A program made the translations under genes and the position numbers. Below, in pieces: positions 32,299 to 40,153 of a stretch of 41,701 nt of DNA (position 1 is the first letter of the stretch; the number at the start of each line of letters is the position of its first letter). Source of the stretch: Planctomycetota bacterium (lineage in GTDB: Bacteria; Planctomycetota; Phycisphaerae; Phycisphaerales; SM1A02); the NCBI GenBank assembly GCA_022568135.1, contig JADFFQ010000036.1, forward strand, positions 1 through 41,701. Reading direction: 5' to 3'. The notes under the pieces were generated by a model, which had not been told where the DNA came from, ran no database searches, and saw only the letters and a list, made by a program, of their open reading frames with translations.

Positions 32299-33149
32299 GG
32301 CGCGCGCCCCGGAACACCTCTTCGCGGCCGCACTCGCTCCTGCCATTGCTTGTACAGGCCAAAGGCCTCCTCGGCGGCTTCAATCTCACCCAATCGAGTC
32401 AGCACGCGCGAAAGCTTGTAGAACGCCGCGTAATGCTCCGGCCAGAGGTCCGTCGCCAGTTGCAGCTGGGCCTTGGCGTCTTCCAGGGCGTTGCCTCGGA
32501 TATACACGTCCGCCAAGCGGGCATGAGCCTTGGAAACATCCCGGACTCGCCGCGGGTTGTCCGCTTGAAGCTTGATCGCTGTGCGAAAGCGCAGCTCGGC
32601 ATCGTCAAGGCGATCCTCATCAAAGTCGATCAAACCGAGGCCGAAGTGCGAGTCGCCCTCGGTCGGCACGAAGGTCAGGTGTTGCTCGAACGCCGCCCTC
32701 GCGGCTTGTGTTTCACCCAAGTAGTACAGGCACCAGCCGAGAAAGTGATACGTCGGGTGATATTGAGGCTCCAGCTCAATCGCCTGCGTGAATTGGGGCC
32801 GGGCCAGGGCGTAGCGCTTCTCCCGGTGATAGCTGAGCCCGAGCAGAAACTCCGCCCGACCATCATCCGGATACTGTTTGAGGTAGCTCACCAGCCGCGG
32901 CCTCGCCGCCTCGGTGCGGCCCTGCCCGATCAGTCTGAAGACGGCGGAAAGTTCACGGTTCAGAGAGGCGGTCGCCATCGCGGGCTTGGCTTCGCTCGGC
33001 TGGTCGGCCTGGGCGTCCGCGGGAGGGTCGTCCGCGGGGGGTTCCTTCGTCGCGCCACCATCGGAATCGCAGCTGGCGGCCAGGATCGACACACACGCCG
33101 CCAGCCCCGCAAGGCCGACGACGGACCCACGTCTGATTGACCATCCCAT
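32295..33149 (-). CDS. TPR-repeat lipoprotein
   Basis: 284 aa from ATG 33149. Signal peptide with lipobox LAASC (GLAACVSILAASCDSDGG), an acidic Pro/Asp-rich spacer, then about five TPR-like helical pairs (LFLGLSYHREKRYALARPQF, YHFLGWCLYYLGETQAARAAF, FGLGLIDFDEDRLDDAELRF, ARLADVYIRGNALEDAKAQL, YKLSRVLTRLGEIEAAEEAF). GGGAG lies nine bases before the start, and the longer frame upstream is not protein-like. It overlaps the ASPIC/UnbV gene by 4 bp; TPR plus ASPIC/UnbV pairs are a recurring planctomycete arrangement, so the two probably act together outside the membrane. A TPR protein would hold or organise partner proteins. Confidence 0.88.
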   Translation of the reverse strand: MGWSIRRGSVVGLAGLAACVSILAASCDSDGGATKEPPADDPPADAQADQPSEAKPAMATASLNRELSAVFRLIGQGRTEAARPRLVSYLKQYPDDGRAEFLLGLSYHREKRYALARPQFTQAIELEPQYHPTYHFLGWCLYYLGETQAARAAFEQHLTFVPTEGDSHFGLGLIDFDEDRLDDAELRFRTAIKLQADNPRRVRDVSKAHARLADVYIRGNALEDAKAQLQLATDLWPEHYAAFYKLSRVLTRLGEIEAAEEAFGLYKQWQERVRPRRGVPGRAP

Positions 33150-33502
33150 CACCAGGCTCTCCCGGCCGGCTCGCCCCCGAATGGGCCGAATCCGGCCGCT
33201 CAACGCGATGTGAGTGTATTGTCGCTTGGGAAGCTGGGGAACCGGGGGAGCCCAACTCTTATAGGCGCAAACGATGGTCCCTGCCGCCCGCGCAAGCGTC
33301 TTTTTGTGCAGCCAAGGCCGAAAATGATTGGCACCGAGTGCGAATCGCGGGTAAACTCCCACCGTGTCGGAGGCTCGCCGCCGCTGACGGGCTGCGAGGC
33401 GGTCTCGCGAGTGTGTGTTTGCGGTATGGAGATATTCGGACCCGCTGCGGTGGTGTATCACCAGCTTCTGGGTTTCGGAGGGAGTTCGAAGGAGTGGTAT
33501 TG
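33150..33502. other. Divergent intergenic region between the TPR lipoprotein and the di-haem oxidoreductase
   Basis: 353 bp without a supported gene. It must hold promoters for both directions. The only candidate pair seen is on + at 33328-33357. An AAGGAG sits eight bases before the + start at 33503 and a GGGAG nine bases before the - start at 33149. Confidence 0.6.
33328..33357 (+). promoter_or_regulatory. Candidate sigma70-type promoter for the di-haem oxidoreductase gene
   Basis: TTGGCA (33328-33333), 18-bp spacer, TAAACT (33352-33357), about 145 bp before the start codon. This is a match by eye only. Confidence 0.3.
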
Positions 33503-35221
33503 ATGTTGAGCAGGGCGAGAATGAGGCCTAGGTGTGTTGCGTGGCTGACCCGTTGTCAGCGGCATCTGTATTTGGCCGCAGCGTGTATGGCGTTCGTGGC
33601 CAGTATCTTTTTTGCGGAGTCCGCCTGGGGTGGTGGGATCGTCCCCCAGCCGAAGATGGGCGACCCGCTGGGGGGGCTCACCTCCGAGCAACTTGCACGC
33701 TTCGAAGTAGGGCTGGTTCAGTTCAATCGCGTGTTCACGGAAGAAGAAGGGTTGGGCCCGGTCTTCAACAAGACCAGTTGTGGCGGCTGTCACAACAACC
33801 CGGTCGGCGGTCCCGGCAACATCACGGTCACGCGGGCGGGACTAGCGACCAAGGACGGCTTCGATCCGCTTGCGGAGCTCGGCGGCTCCCTGTTCCAGCA
33901 GGAGGCTATCAGCGACGAGTGCGCTGAGGTGGTACCGCGGAAGGCCAACGTGATTGCTTTTCGGGTCACCAACGGCATGATGGGCTACGGCGTGGTCCAG
34001 GCAATTCCCGACGATGATATTTTGGCCCTCGCCGACCCGGACGACGCCAACGGCGACGGCATCAGCGGCCGAGTCAACATGGTAGGCGCGGCTGAAGATC
34101 CGCCGAACAGCCCACTGCATGTCGGCCGATTCGGATGGAAAGCACATGCGGCGACGATGACAACCTTCTCGGCTGGCGCATCGCTGAACGAGCTTGGCAT
34201 TACCAACCCGCTCAAACCCGTAGACAACGATCCCAACGGAGTCAATCCGCCCGCCCTCGAAGACTGCGATGCAGTTCCCGATCCCGAGATCGGCATCGAG
34301 TTCGTTGAGCAGTTAACAGACTACCAGCGATTCCTGGCCGCTCCACCGCAGACGCCGCGGTCGGGCATGTCGGGCGAGGTGATCTTTGACACGATCGGGT
34401 GCACGCTCTGTCACACCCCCTCGTTCACCGCCGCTAACGATCCCTTGCTTGAGGACGCGATCCGCAACAAGGTGGTCAAGCCCTATTCGGACTTCCTCTT
34501 GCATGATGCGGGGCAGGCCGCCGACTTCATCGAGCAAGGGATGGCCGGGGCGCGTGAGCTCAAGACCGCGCCGCTGATGGGTCTGCGGGTGCGCGATCCG
34601 CTCTGGCACGACGGGCGGTTCGATGCCGGCACCTTCGAGAGCCGCGTGACGTTGGCGATCCTAGAGCACGGTGCGTTGGGAAGTGAGTCCTTGGACTCCG
34701 GCGTGTTTAGCAACTGGCAGGCCCTGTCGCCTGCGTTCAAGTCGCTCCTGATCGCATTCCTCGATTCGCTCGGCCGAAGGGAATTCGACGCGGACGGCGA
34801 CGACGACGTTGAACTCGATGACTTCGTGGTCTTCGCCGCCTGCTTCACCGGCCCCGGCGACTTCTACACCCCCGACGATGCGTGCGCGATCTCCGATATC
34901 GACCAGGATGGTGACGTGGACCTCACCGACTACAGCAGCTTCCTCGCGGTCTATTTCGGCCCCTACGATGACTGCAACGCTAACGGCGTGCTCGACCTGA
35001 CCGACATCATCACCGGAGGAAGTCTCGACGACAACGCCAACGGCATTCCCGACGAGTGCGAAACGGTCGGGGACCTCAACGGAGACGGCGTGGTTGGGAT
35101 CATCGACTTGTTGATCCTGCTGAGCAACTGGGGCCCGTGCAAAGGCTGCCCGGCCGACCTCGACGGCGATGGGAACGTCGGTATATTCGACCTGCTCATC
35201 CTCGTGAGCAATTGGGATTAG
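33503..35221 (+). CDS. Secreted di-haem oxidoreductase (DHOR-type peroxidase-like) with dockerin-like C-terminus
   Basis: 572 aa. A signal peptide (hydrophobic AAACMAFVASIFFAESAWG) is followed by a di-haem cytochrome-c-type domain with two CxxCH sites: CGGCH (93-97) and CTLCH (300-304). Nearby family-like sequence includes GPVFNKTSCGGCHNNPVGG and VRDPLWHDGRF. This matches the di-haem oxidoreductase (putative peroxidase) family. From about 435 to 572 the protein carries calcium-loop, dockerin-like repeats (DADGDDDVELDDFVVF, DIDQDGDVDLTDY, DLNGDGVVGIIDLL, DLDGDGNVGIFDLL) ending with NWG/NWD. Start ATG 33503 follows AAGGAG at eight bases. Reaction not fixed: electron-transfer peroxidase or related. 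The paired dockerin tail is shared with the next protein. Confidence 0.88.
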   Translation: MLSRARMRPRCVAWLTRCQRHLYLAAACMAFVASIFFAESAWGGGIVPQPKMGDPLGGLTSEQLARFEVGLVQFNRVFTEEEGLGPVFNKTSCGGCHNNPVGGPGNITVTRAGLATKDGFDPLAELGGSLFQQEAISDECAEVVPRKANVIAFRVTNGMMGYGVVQAIPDDDILALADPDDANGDGISGRVNMVGAAEDPPNSPLHVGRFGWKAHAATMTTFSAGASLNELGITNPLKPVDNDPNGVNPPALEDCDAVPDPEIGIEFVEQLTDYQRFLAAPPQTPRSGMSGEVIFDTIGCTLCHTPSFTAANDPLLEDAIRNKVVKPYSDFLLHDAGQAADFIEQGMAGARELKTAPLMGLRVRDPLWHDGRFDAGTFESRVTLAILEHGALGSESLDSGVFSNWQALSPAFKSLLIAFLDSLGRREFDADGDDDVELDDFVVFAACFTGPGDFYTPDDACAISDIDQDGDVDLTDYSSFLAVYFGPYDDCNANGVLDLTDIITGGSLDDNANGIPDECETVGDLNGDGVVGIIDLLILLSNWGPCKGCPADLDGDGNVGIFDLLILVSNWD

Positions 35222-35241
35222 CGGTCGCACGAAGCGGCCGC
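35221..35241 (+). terminator. Weak hairpin after the di-haem oxidoreductase stop
   Basis: GCGGTCGC (35221-35228) and GCGGCCGC (35234-35241) pair over 8 bp with one T-G wobble and a 5-nt loop. No T-run follows, so it may be an mRNA 3' stabiliser or partial terminator between the two + genes rather than a full terminator. Confidence 0.35.
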
Positions 35242-35296
35242 ACTGCGTTGCGATAGATTGAACAAGGCGTCTGCAAGGCAAAGAAAAGGGTGCATC

Positions 35297-37750
35297 ATGC
35301 GAAGGGTCTATCAGACAGCTGTGGTAGTGACGTGCCTGCTGGCCGCGGCTCCTGCATCGGCAGACGGCGGCTGGGTCAACTTCGTCAACGAAACCTCCGT
35401 ACGAATGCCAACGCCGCCGAACACCCCAGCACTCAGCACCCTGGACACGCAAGAGAAAGATTATGCCTGGGGCGACGTGGACCAGGACGGCGACATCGAC
35501 CTGGTCGTCGTGCGCAAGCAACCCTTCACCACAACGGGCAAGAGGGCCAACGTCCTGTTCCTCAACGAAGGCGGCGTCCTTATCGACCGCACCGCGCAGT
35601 ACGCCTCAGCCTCGGACGTCCCCGGCGATCAGGGCTTCCTGACGCCGACCAACGACCGCGACGTGGTGTTGGCGGACTTCAACAACGACGGCTTCCTGGA
35701 CATCATCACCGCCGTGACGCTGACGGACAACCAGGCCAAACATCTTTCGCACCCGCGGGTGTACATCAACCTGGGCAAAGACCTCGACGAGAACTGGCTG
35801 GGGTTTGAATACCAGGACGCCCGCATCCCACAGATGCATCCCAACGCCGGGCCGCGATTCTGCTCGGTCGCGGTCGGCGACGTCACCGGAGACGGGTACG
35901 CTGATTTGTACTTCGGCGACTACGACACCCCGCCCGCCACCCAGATCTTCGACTTCAACAACCGGCTGTTGGTCAACGCCGGCAAGGGCAACCCCGGGTT
36001 CTTCGCCGACGAGAGCACACTCCGAATGGGCAGCCTGTACAACTACGGCGGCAACGTCGGCGTGGAGGACTACCTCTTCGGCGCCTTCGGGGCGGCCAGC
36101 ATCATCGCCGACCTCAATGGCGACGGTGTCAACGACGTCGTCAAGCAAACGTCGCTGAATCCGCCGCAGCACGTGGCGATTGTGTACAACGATGTCCTTG
36201 ACGAAGGCTTCTTCAACTTCTATGACGTGGTGAATTCGTTGGCGCCGTACTTCGTCAGCGCCGGCGATCTGAACGGCGACGGCCGGCTGGACCTCGTGAT
36301 CACCGACGACGGGACTGACCGCTACCTGCTCAACACCGGCAATGATGCCAACGACCACGCCCAGTTCAGCCAGCACAGTTTCGCCAATAGCGGCGGGTTC
36401 GGCAGCAACTCGGTGATCGCGGACCTCAACAACGACGGCCACAATGATGTGATCATCGCCGACGTGGACGTCGATATTTCCGGCTGCAACCGACGCACCT
36501 TCATCTATCGCAATCTCGGCAATGTGCCCAACGTTTCCTTCCAGGAGCAGGGACAGGTCATTCCCAACGCCATGCTCCTGGGCGTGCACGACGTGGCCGT
36601 TTTCGACATCAACGGCGACGGCTGGCTCGACCTGGTGATCGGGCGCTGCGGCGGTACTCAGGTCTGGATCAACCAGCCGCCGGTCTCCGTCGGGTTTGAG
36701 TACCCCGCTGGCCTGCCCAGCATAGTGCCTCCCGGCAAGCCTTATACGATCCTCGTCGAGCTGCAACCCGTGGGCGGCACGCTGGAGCCGGGCACGGAAC
36801 TGATCCACGTATCGACCAATCGTGGCTCGTTCATCGCCACGCCGATGGAGCCCCAGGGCAGGAATCTCTACACCGCTACCCTCCCCGCCGGCGCCTGCCT
36901 CGACACGCTCGACTTCTACTTCAGCGCACAGATCAGCGGTGATGGTGTCTTCACCGACCCGATCAACGCACCGGCCGATTTCTATTCCGCAAACGTCGCC
37001 CTGGGCATCGAAATCACCTTCCAAGAAGAGTTTGAGGGCGATGTCTCGGCGTGGCAGGTGGTCAACGATCCGAGTCTCACCTCTGGAGCCTGGGAGCAGG
37101 CCGATCCCAATGGAACCATCTGTTGCGGCGGCGACCAGGCCGCACCGGACAACGACGCGACACCCGACCCCGGTGTCATGGCCTTCGTCACCGAGAACTG
37201 CCAAGGCGCCCAGTGCAATGACGCCAGCTTCACGGATGTGGATGGCGGCCCGACGCACCTGATCTCGCCGGTCTTCGACCTCGACGGCACCGATGCGATC
37301 ATCCACTATGCCCGTTGGTTCTTCACCGACACCGGCGGCACGACCGACTTCTTTACCGTCGCGGTCTCCAACGACGGCGGCCAAACATGGATCCCGGTCC
37401 CCGAACACACGACCAGCTCGACCCAAGGCGCTTGGGAGTCGGTGAGCTTCCTCGTCGGCAACTATGTAAGACCCACCAGCGACGTCCGCGTGCGCTTCAC
37501 CACAAGCGACAGCCCAAACGACTCGGTCACCGAAGCGGGCGTGGACAGCTTCCAGGTTGAGGCGTTCATCTGCGGCACTACATGCCAGGCCGATCTGAAC
37601 AATGACGGCAGCGTTGGCATCCTCGATCTGCTTGCGCTGTTAGCCGCGTGGGGCAGCGACCCCGGCGGGCCGCCTGATTTCGATGGTGACGGCAACGTGG
37701 GCATCCTGGATCTGCTCGCCCTGCTCGCCGACTGGGGCCCATGCCCATAA
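35297..37750 (+). CDS. Secreted FG-GAP/VCBS beta-propeller protein with dockerin-like C-terminus
   Basis: 817 aa. Signal peptide MRRVYQTAVVVTCLL...PASA precedes at least seven FG-GAP/VCBS calcium loops (DVDQDGDIDLVV, DFNNDGFLDIIT, DVTGDGYADLYF, DLNGDGVNDVVK, DLNGDGRLDLVI, DLNNDGHNDVII, DINGDGWLDLVI), a probable beta-propeller. A second beta-rich region (about 570-760, WQVVNDPSLTSGAWEQADPNG and WESVSFLVGNYVRPTSDVRVRF) looks like a jelly-roll. The C-terminus has two dockerin-like repeats (DLNNDGSVGILDLL, DFDGDGNVGILDLL) ending DWGPCP. ATG 35297 was chosen because the signal peptide begins there; a TTG at 35258 has no such support. It follows the di-haem oxidoreductase on the same strand by 75 bp, probably one unit. 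Likely a surface or exported protein; function unknown. Confidence 0.88.
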   Translation: MRRVYQTAVVVTCLLAAAPASADGGWVNFVNETSVRMPTPPNTPALSTLDTQEKDYAWGDVDQDGDIDLVVVRKQPFTTTGKRANVLFLNEGGVLIDRTAQYASASDVPGDQGFLTPTNDRDVVLADFNNDGFLDIITAVTLTDNQAKHLSHPRVYINLGKDLDENWLGFEYQDARIPQMHPNAGPRFCSVAVGDVTGDGYADLYFGDYDTPPATQIFDFNNRLLVNAGKGNPGFFADESTLRMGSLYNYGGNVGVEDYLFGAFGAASIIADLNGDGVNDVVKQTSLNPPQHVAIVYNDVLDEGFFNFYDVVNSLAPYFVSAGDLNGDGRLDLVITDDGTDRYLLNTGNDANDHAQFSQHSFANSGGFGSNSVIADLNNDGHNDVIIADVDVDISGCNRRTFIYRNLGNVPNVSFQEQGQVIPNAMLLGVHDVAVFDINGDGWLDLVIGRCGGTQVWINQPPVSVGFEYPAGLPSIVPPGKPYTILVELQPVGGTLEPGTELIHVSTNRGSFIATPMEPQGRNLYTATLPAGACLDTLDFYFSAQISGDGVFTDPINAPADFYSANVALGIEITFQEEFEGDVSAWQVVNDPSLTSGAWEQADPNGTICCGGDQAAPDNDATPDPGVMAFVTENCQGAQCNDASFTDVDGGPTHLISPVFDLDGTDAIIHYARWFFTDTGGTTDFFTVAVSNDGGQTWIPVPEHTTSSTQGAWESVSFLVGNYVRPTSDVRVRFTTSDSPNDSVTEAGVDSFQVEAFICGTTCQADLNNDGSVGILDLLALLAAWGSDPGGPPDFDGDGNVGILDLLALLADWGPCP

Positions 37751-37853
37751 GGGCGTCCCGGCGAGGCCGCCTCCGATAACGTCGCCAAGCCGCCGTGGAT
37801 CATCCACGACGGTGATCTGTTATGCGGTCTAGCGACAATCCGTCCGCATTGCC

Positions 37854-37914
37854 TGATACGAATCCCGAATCGATGCTGTGTGTCTCAAACCAAGGCATCG
37901 ATGCCTCGGTACCT
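37854..37914 (+). repeat. Dispersed 61-bp repeat, copy 2
   Basis: Gap-free match to 25521-25581 (50 of 61 identical), same orientation, sharing the CCAAGGC(A/C)TCGATGCCTCGGT core. It lies in the 290-bp stretch after the FG-GAP protein and before the PilZ gene; the GTG that would extend the PilZ frame to 37880 falls inside the repeat, which argues against that start. Confidence 0.75.
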
Positions 37915-38041
37915 TGTTAGGGTCTACAGGGGCCGCCCTCTACCGCCGGTACTCGTTTACCGGACCGTCACGAGGCGACAAGTTGAGCCTGCATCGTCCC
38001 CGACAATTTCCGCTTACGAAACGCAACCCACCGGCCGACAA

Positions 38042-38458
38042 ATGAAGGGAGCGCAGCTACCAGGTGTCGTCCCTATGCACAGAGGTCGGACGAACCAATC
38101 GGACACCATCCTTGCGATGGCGCGGAGGATCGGGACAGGGATGTATCGGCGGCGCTCTCGCACCGAGCGGCGAAAGTCCGGCCGACTCAGTGGAGAAACG
38201 GTCGCTTGTAACCTCGGTTCGGTCATCAACCTCTCAGCCGGCGGCATGCGACTCCTCAGTCACCGGCGACTGAACGGAATCCTGAGCGTAGAGTTGTGGG
38301 ATACCCACCGCGGATTGAGACTGCGCGGCAAGGTGATCTGGTGTAGACGCATCGGGTTTCGAAAACACGAGATTGGCGTGGGATTCCTCAACATCACGCC
38401 AGACATCGCTGGCAACCTGGCCGCGATCGCTACAGATAATCCCAGCCAGCACCATTGA
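38042..38458 (+). CDS. PilZ-domain protein
   Basis: About 138 aa from ATG 38042; start uncertain (also ATG 38075 with an AGGTG upstream, ATG 38117, or GTG 37880). The PilZ domain occupies the C-terminal 100 residues: an Arg-rich entry RRRSRTERRKSGRLSGE (the RxxxR part of the c-di-GMP site) and VINLSAGGMRLLS, which is the (D/N)xSxxG motif with Asn in place of Asp. GKVIWCRRIGFRKHEIGVGFLNI completes the barrel. PilZ proteins bind cyclic di-GMP to regulate motility, polysaccharide export and the like. Binding here is likely but the Asn substitution is noted. It stands alone on its strand. Confidence 0.75.
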   Translation: MKGAQLPGVVPMHRGRTNQSDTILAMARRIGTGMYRRRSRTERRKSGRLSGETVACNLGSVINLSAGGMRLLSHRRLNGILSVELWDTHRGLRLRGKVIWCRRIGFRKHEIGVGFLNITPDIAGNLAAIATDNPSQHH

Positions 38459-38631
38459 TTGCGTGTGCCAATCTCAACCCTCTGTTCATCATCCGGCCGC
38501 ACCGCCTCCTACACTGAACGCGCTCTATGGGAGCCCAGCGGCCGTTCATCCGGCCCCGTTGGCGCCGCCAGTCTGATGCTGCACACCGGCGAATCAGGGA
38601 AACCGCGCTGGTGGTATCATCAACACCGTTT

Positions 38632-38674
38632 GCCCCGGTAGCTCAGCCGGACAGAGCAGCGGTCTTCTAAACCG
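38632..38674 (+). pseudogene. Truncated tRNA-Arg (TCT), 5' part only
   Basis: GCCCCGG (acceptor), TA, GCTC...GAGC (D arm), then anticodon stem GCGGT, loop CTTCTAA and ACCG: a normal tRNA-Arg(TCT) up to position 38674. The final stem base and everything after it (variable loop, T arm, acceptor 3' strand) are missing. The following sequence, AGACGGCAAAGTGAACCACA, cannot fold into them, and no TTCGA-type T arm occurs downstream in the window. Confidence 0.8.
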
Positions 38675-38721
38675 AGACGGCAAAGTGAACCACAGCCCTC
38701 CACGTGTTCATCTTTGCCACG

Positions 38722-38736
38722 AAAACACAGTGTTTT
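38722..38736. repeat. Perfect 15-bp palindrome near the tRNA junction
   Basis: AAAACAC (38722-38728), A, GTGTTTT (38730-38736). Its place, 48 bp inside the presumed mobile DNA, makes it a possible recombinase or regulator site. Confidence 0.45.
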
Positions 38737-38784
38737 GCTGCATTTAGGGCTTGTGACGTGCCGTCGTTACAACCAAGGCAAATC

Positions 38785-38843
38785 GGCCAATTGCGGCCAA
38801 GTGTGGCCTATCTCGGACACATCTTTGTCAAGAGCTTGTCAAG
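38785..38843. repeat. Phased short direct repeats
   Basis: GGCC boxes begin at 38785, 38795 and 38805, and a GGAC at 38815, a 10-bp spacing that puts them on one face of the helix (GGCCAATTGC, GGCCAAGTGT, GGCCTATCTC, GGACACATCT). They are followed by TTGTCAAG at 38825 and 38836 (11-bp spacing). It looks like a protein-binding array. Confidence 0.45.
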
Positions 38844-39020
38844 CGCATGGTGTCGTCTCACTTCTGCTGTGGGTGCTACCAACACATACGTCACCACCCG
38901 TCGCACACCACCGCATCTATCGCCTGCCCAGCTTGCGCGCATCAAGCCCACCCACAAGACGGCGCGCAACAGATCGTCTCACACGCCAACTACGGCGGCC
39001 TGATACAATCACCGTGAGCG

Positions 39021-39389
39021 ATGAGCACACTACCGTCACCAAACGGAGCAAACGGTCGCGGCGCTGGCGGACGCTTCACCAAGGGCAACCCCGGCGGGCC
39101 AGGCAACCCGTACGTCCGGCACGTGGCGGCGATTCGGTCTGTGCTCATGTCCGCCGTGAGCGATGACGACTTGCGTGCCATCGTGTCCACGCTGGTCGAG
39201 AAGGCCAAGGCTGGCGACGTGATGGCCGCGCGTGAGGTCTTGGACCGACTGCTCGGCAAAGCGAAGGTCGCGGTGGCGATTGAGCCGGAGCCACAGCGTA
39301 CGCCAGATGAGATCAGGGCAGCGATCAGAGCGCTGCAGCAAGCGCACCCCGAACTGATGGCGCTGGCTGAGGCTGGCGCGACACCGTAG
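39021..39389 (+). CDS. DUF5681-type protein
   Basis: 122 aa. The N-terminus has the Gly-rich entry GRGAGGRFTKGNPGGPGNPY typical of DUF5681 proteins. The middle is helical (AAIRSVLMSAVSDDDLRAIV, AGDVMAAREVLDRLLGK) and the C-terminus ends in short helices (EIRAAIRALQQAHPELMAL). The family has no known function; it turns up often in mobile or phage-like DNA and in planctomycetes, and its AREVLDRLLG motif is well conserved. ATG 39021 has only a weak RBS (GTGAGCG). It is convergent with the recombinase. Confidence 0.8.
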   Translation: MSTLPSPNGANGRGAGGRFTKGNPGGPGNPYVRHVAAIRSVLMSAVSDDDLRAIVSTLVEKAKAGDVMAAREVLDRLLGKAKVAVAIEPEPQRTPDEIRAAIRALQQAHPELMALAEAGATP

Positions 39390-39460
39390 CCCGCCCACAG
39401 CGCGATTGATGGGTCGTGGACCTGCGCTGCAGTCGAACACGCACGCGCGATGCTCCAGGG

Positions 39461-40153
39461 TTACTCCTGGCCATTGTCCTGCCGGGCCAAGACGTTGGCG
39501 ACCAACTGCGGTGATAGCCGTCTGCCGCCTCTTGACCGGATGCCTTGCCGCTCCAATTCAGCCGCGATGGCCCTCAGCGACAACCCCTGGCCGCGCAGCT
39601 CAACGATGAGCGCGACGCCCCGCTGCTCCGCTTCATCGGGCACCCAGCCGCTTCCATTGTCGCGGTAGCCGTAGGGCGGGTGTCGGCTGATCCGCTGCCC
39701 ATTGGCTCGCATGGCGGCCAGGGCCTCGCTGGTGCGCTCGCCGATCGCCTCACGCTCCCACTGGCTGACCGAGCCCATGACGTTCAGGACCAGCCTGCCC
39801 GCTGCTGTGCTCGTGTCGATATGGTCCGCCACTGAGGCGAACTCGACGCCGCTGCGCTTGAACAGTTCTATAAGCTCACCCAGGTCACGAACCGAGCGGG
39901 TAATCCGGTCCAGCTTGGCGACAACCACCACGTCGATCGCCTTGCGCCCGATCAGCTTGAGCAGCTTGGCCATGCCGGGCCGATCCAACGTCTTGGCGCT
40001 ATGACCGGCATCCTCGATGATCTCGACCAGGTCCAGGTCGTGCATCGTGGCGTAGGCTTTGATCTTCTGCCGTTGCGACGCCAGCGAAGCGCCCGTTTCG
40101 GCTTGGTCGCGCGTACTGACCCGCGCGTATCCGACGACGTTCTTGGGGGTCAT
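39461..40153 (-). CDS. Serine recombinase (resolvase/invertase family)
   Basis: 230 aa. The N-terminal catalytic domain has the nucleophile Ser13 in VVGYARVSTRDQ, the KLDRITRS arginine motif, LGELIELFKRSGVEF and VLNVMGSVSQWEREAIGERTSEAL. It is followed by a short DNA-binding part resembling the Recombinase domain start (RHPPYGYRDNG) and a helix-turn-helix (SLRAIAAELERQGIRSRGGRRLS). At 230 aa it lacks the large zinc and coiled-coil domains of big serine integrases; it is the size of a resolvase/invertase or small transposon recombinase. ATG 40153 overlaps the AAA-ATPase stop by 4 bp, so it is translated with it. Confidence 0.92.
   Translation of the reverse strand: MTPKNVVGYARVSTRDQAETGASLASQRQKIKAYATMHDLDLVEIIEDAGHSAKTLDRPGMAKLLKLIGRKAIDVVVVAKLDRITRSVRDLGELIELFKRSGVEFASVADHIDTSTAAGRLVLNVMGSVSQWEREAIGERTSEALAAMRANGQRISRHPPYGYRDNGSGWVPDEAEQRGVALIVELRGQGLSLRAIAAELERQGIRSRGGRRLSPQLVANVLARQDNGQE

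Larger units (their letters stand above)
38459..39020. other. Gene-free stretch holding the tRNA fragment and short repeats
   Basis: About 560 bp with no supported gene. Frames of 99 and 150 codons cross it but carry no family-like sequence. It contains the truncated tRNA-Arg (38632-38674), a perfect 15-bp palindrome (38722-38736), four 10-bp-phased GGCC/GGAC boxes (38785-38818) and a TTGTCAAG direct repeat (38825-38843). Confidence 0.6.

Noticed and set aside
35606..37426. 606-codon minus-strand frame opposite the FG-GAP protein
   Set aside because: It mirrors the repeated DxDxDG codons of the + gene and has a Val/Asp-rich artefact composition with no start signal.
38632..38760. Possible group I intron splitting the tRNA-Arg(TCT)
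   Set aside because: Bacterial tRNA introns sit in the anticodon loop, whereas the break here is inside the 3' anticodon stem. No tRNA 3' half is found downstream and no P3-P8 core pattern is visible.
38704..39166. Frames of 99 and 150 codons after the truncated tRNA, possibly an integrase remnant
   Set aside because: No integrase motif (R..HxxR..Y) or other family signature; composition is Arg/Ser/Thr-rich and random-looking, and it overlaps the DUF5681 start in another frame.
39440..39475. CCAGG/CCTGG hairpin between the DUF5681 and recombinase genes
   Set aside because: The stem is only 5 bp and has no T-run, so it is not a convincing terminator.
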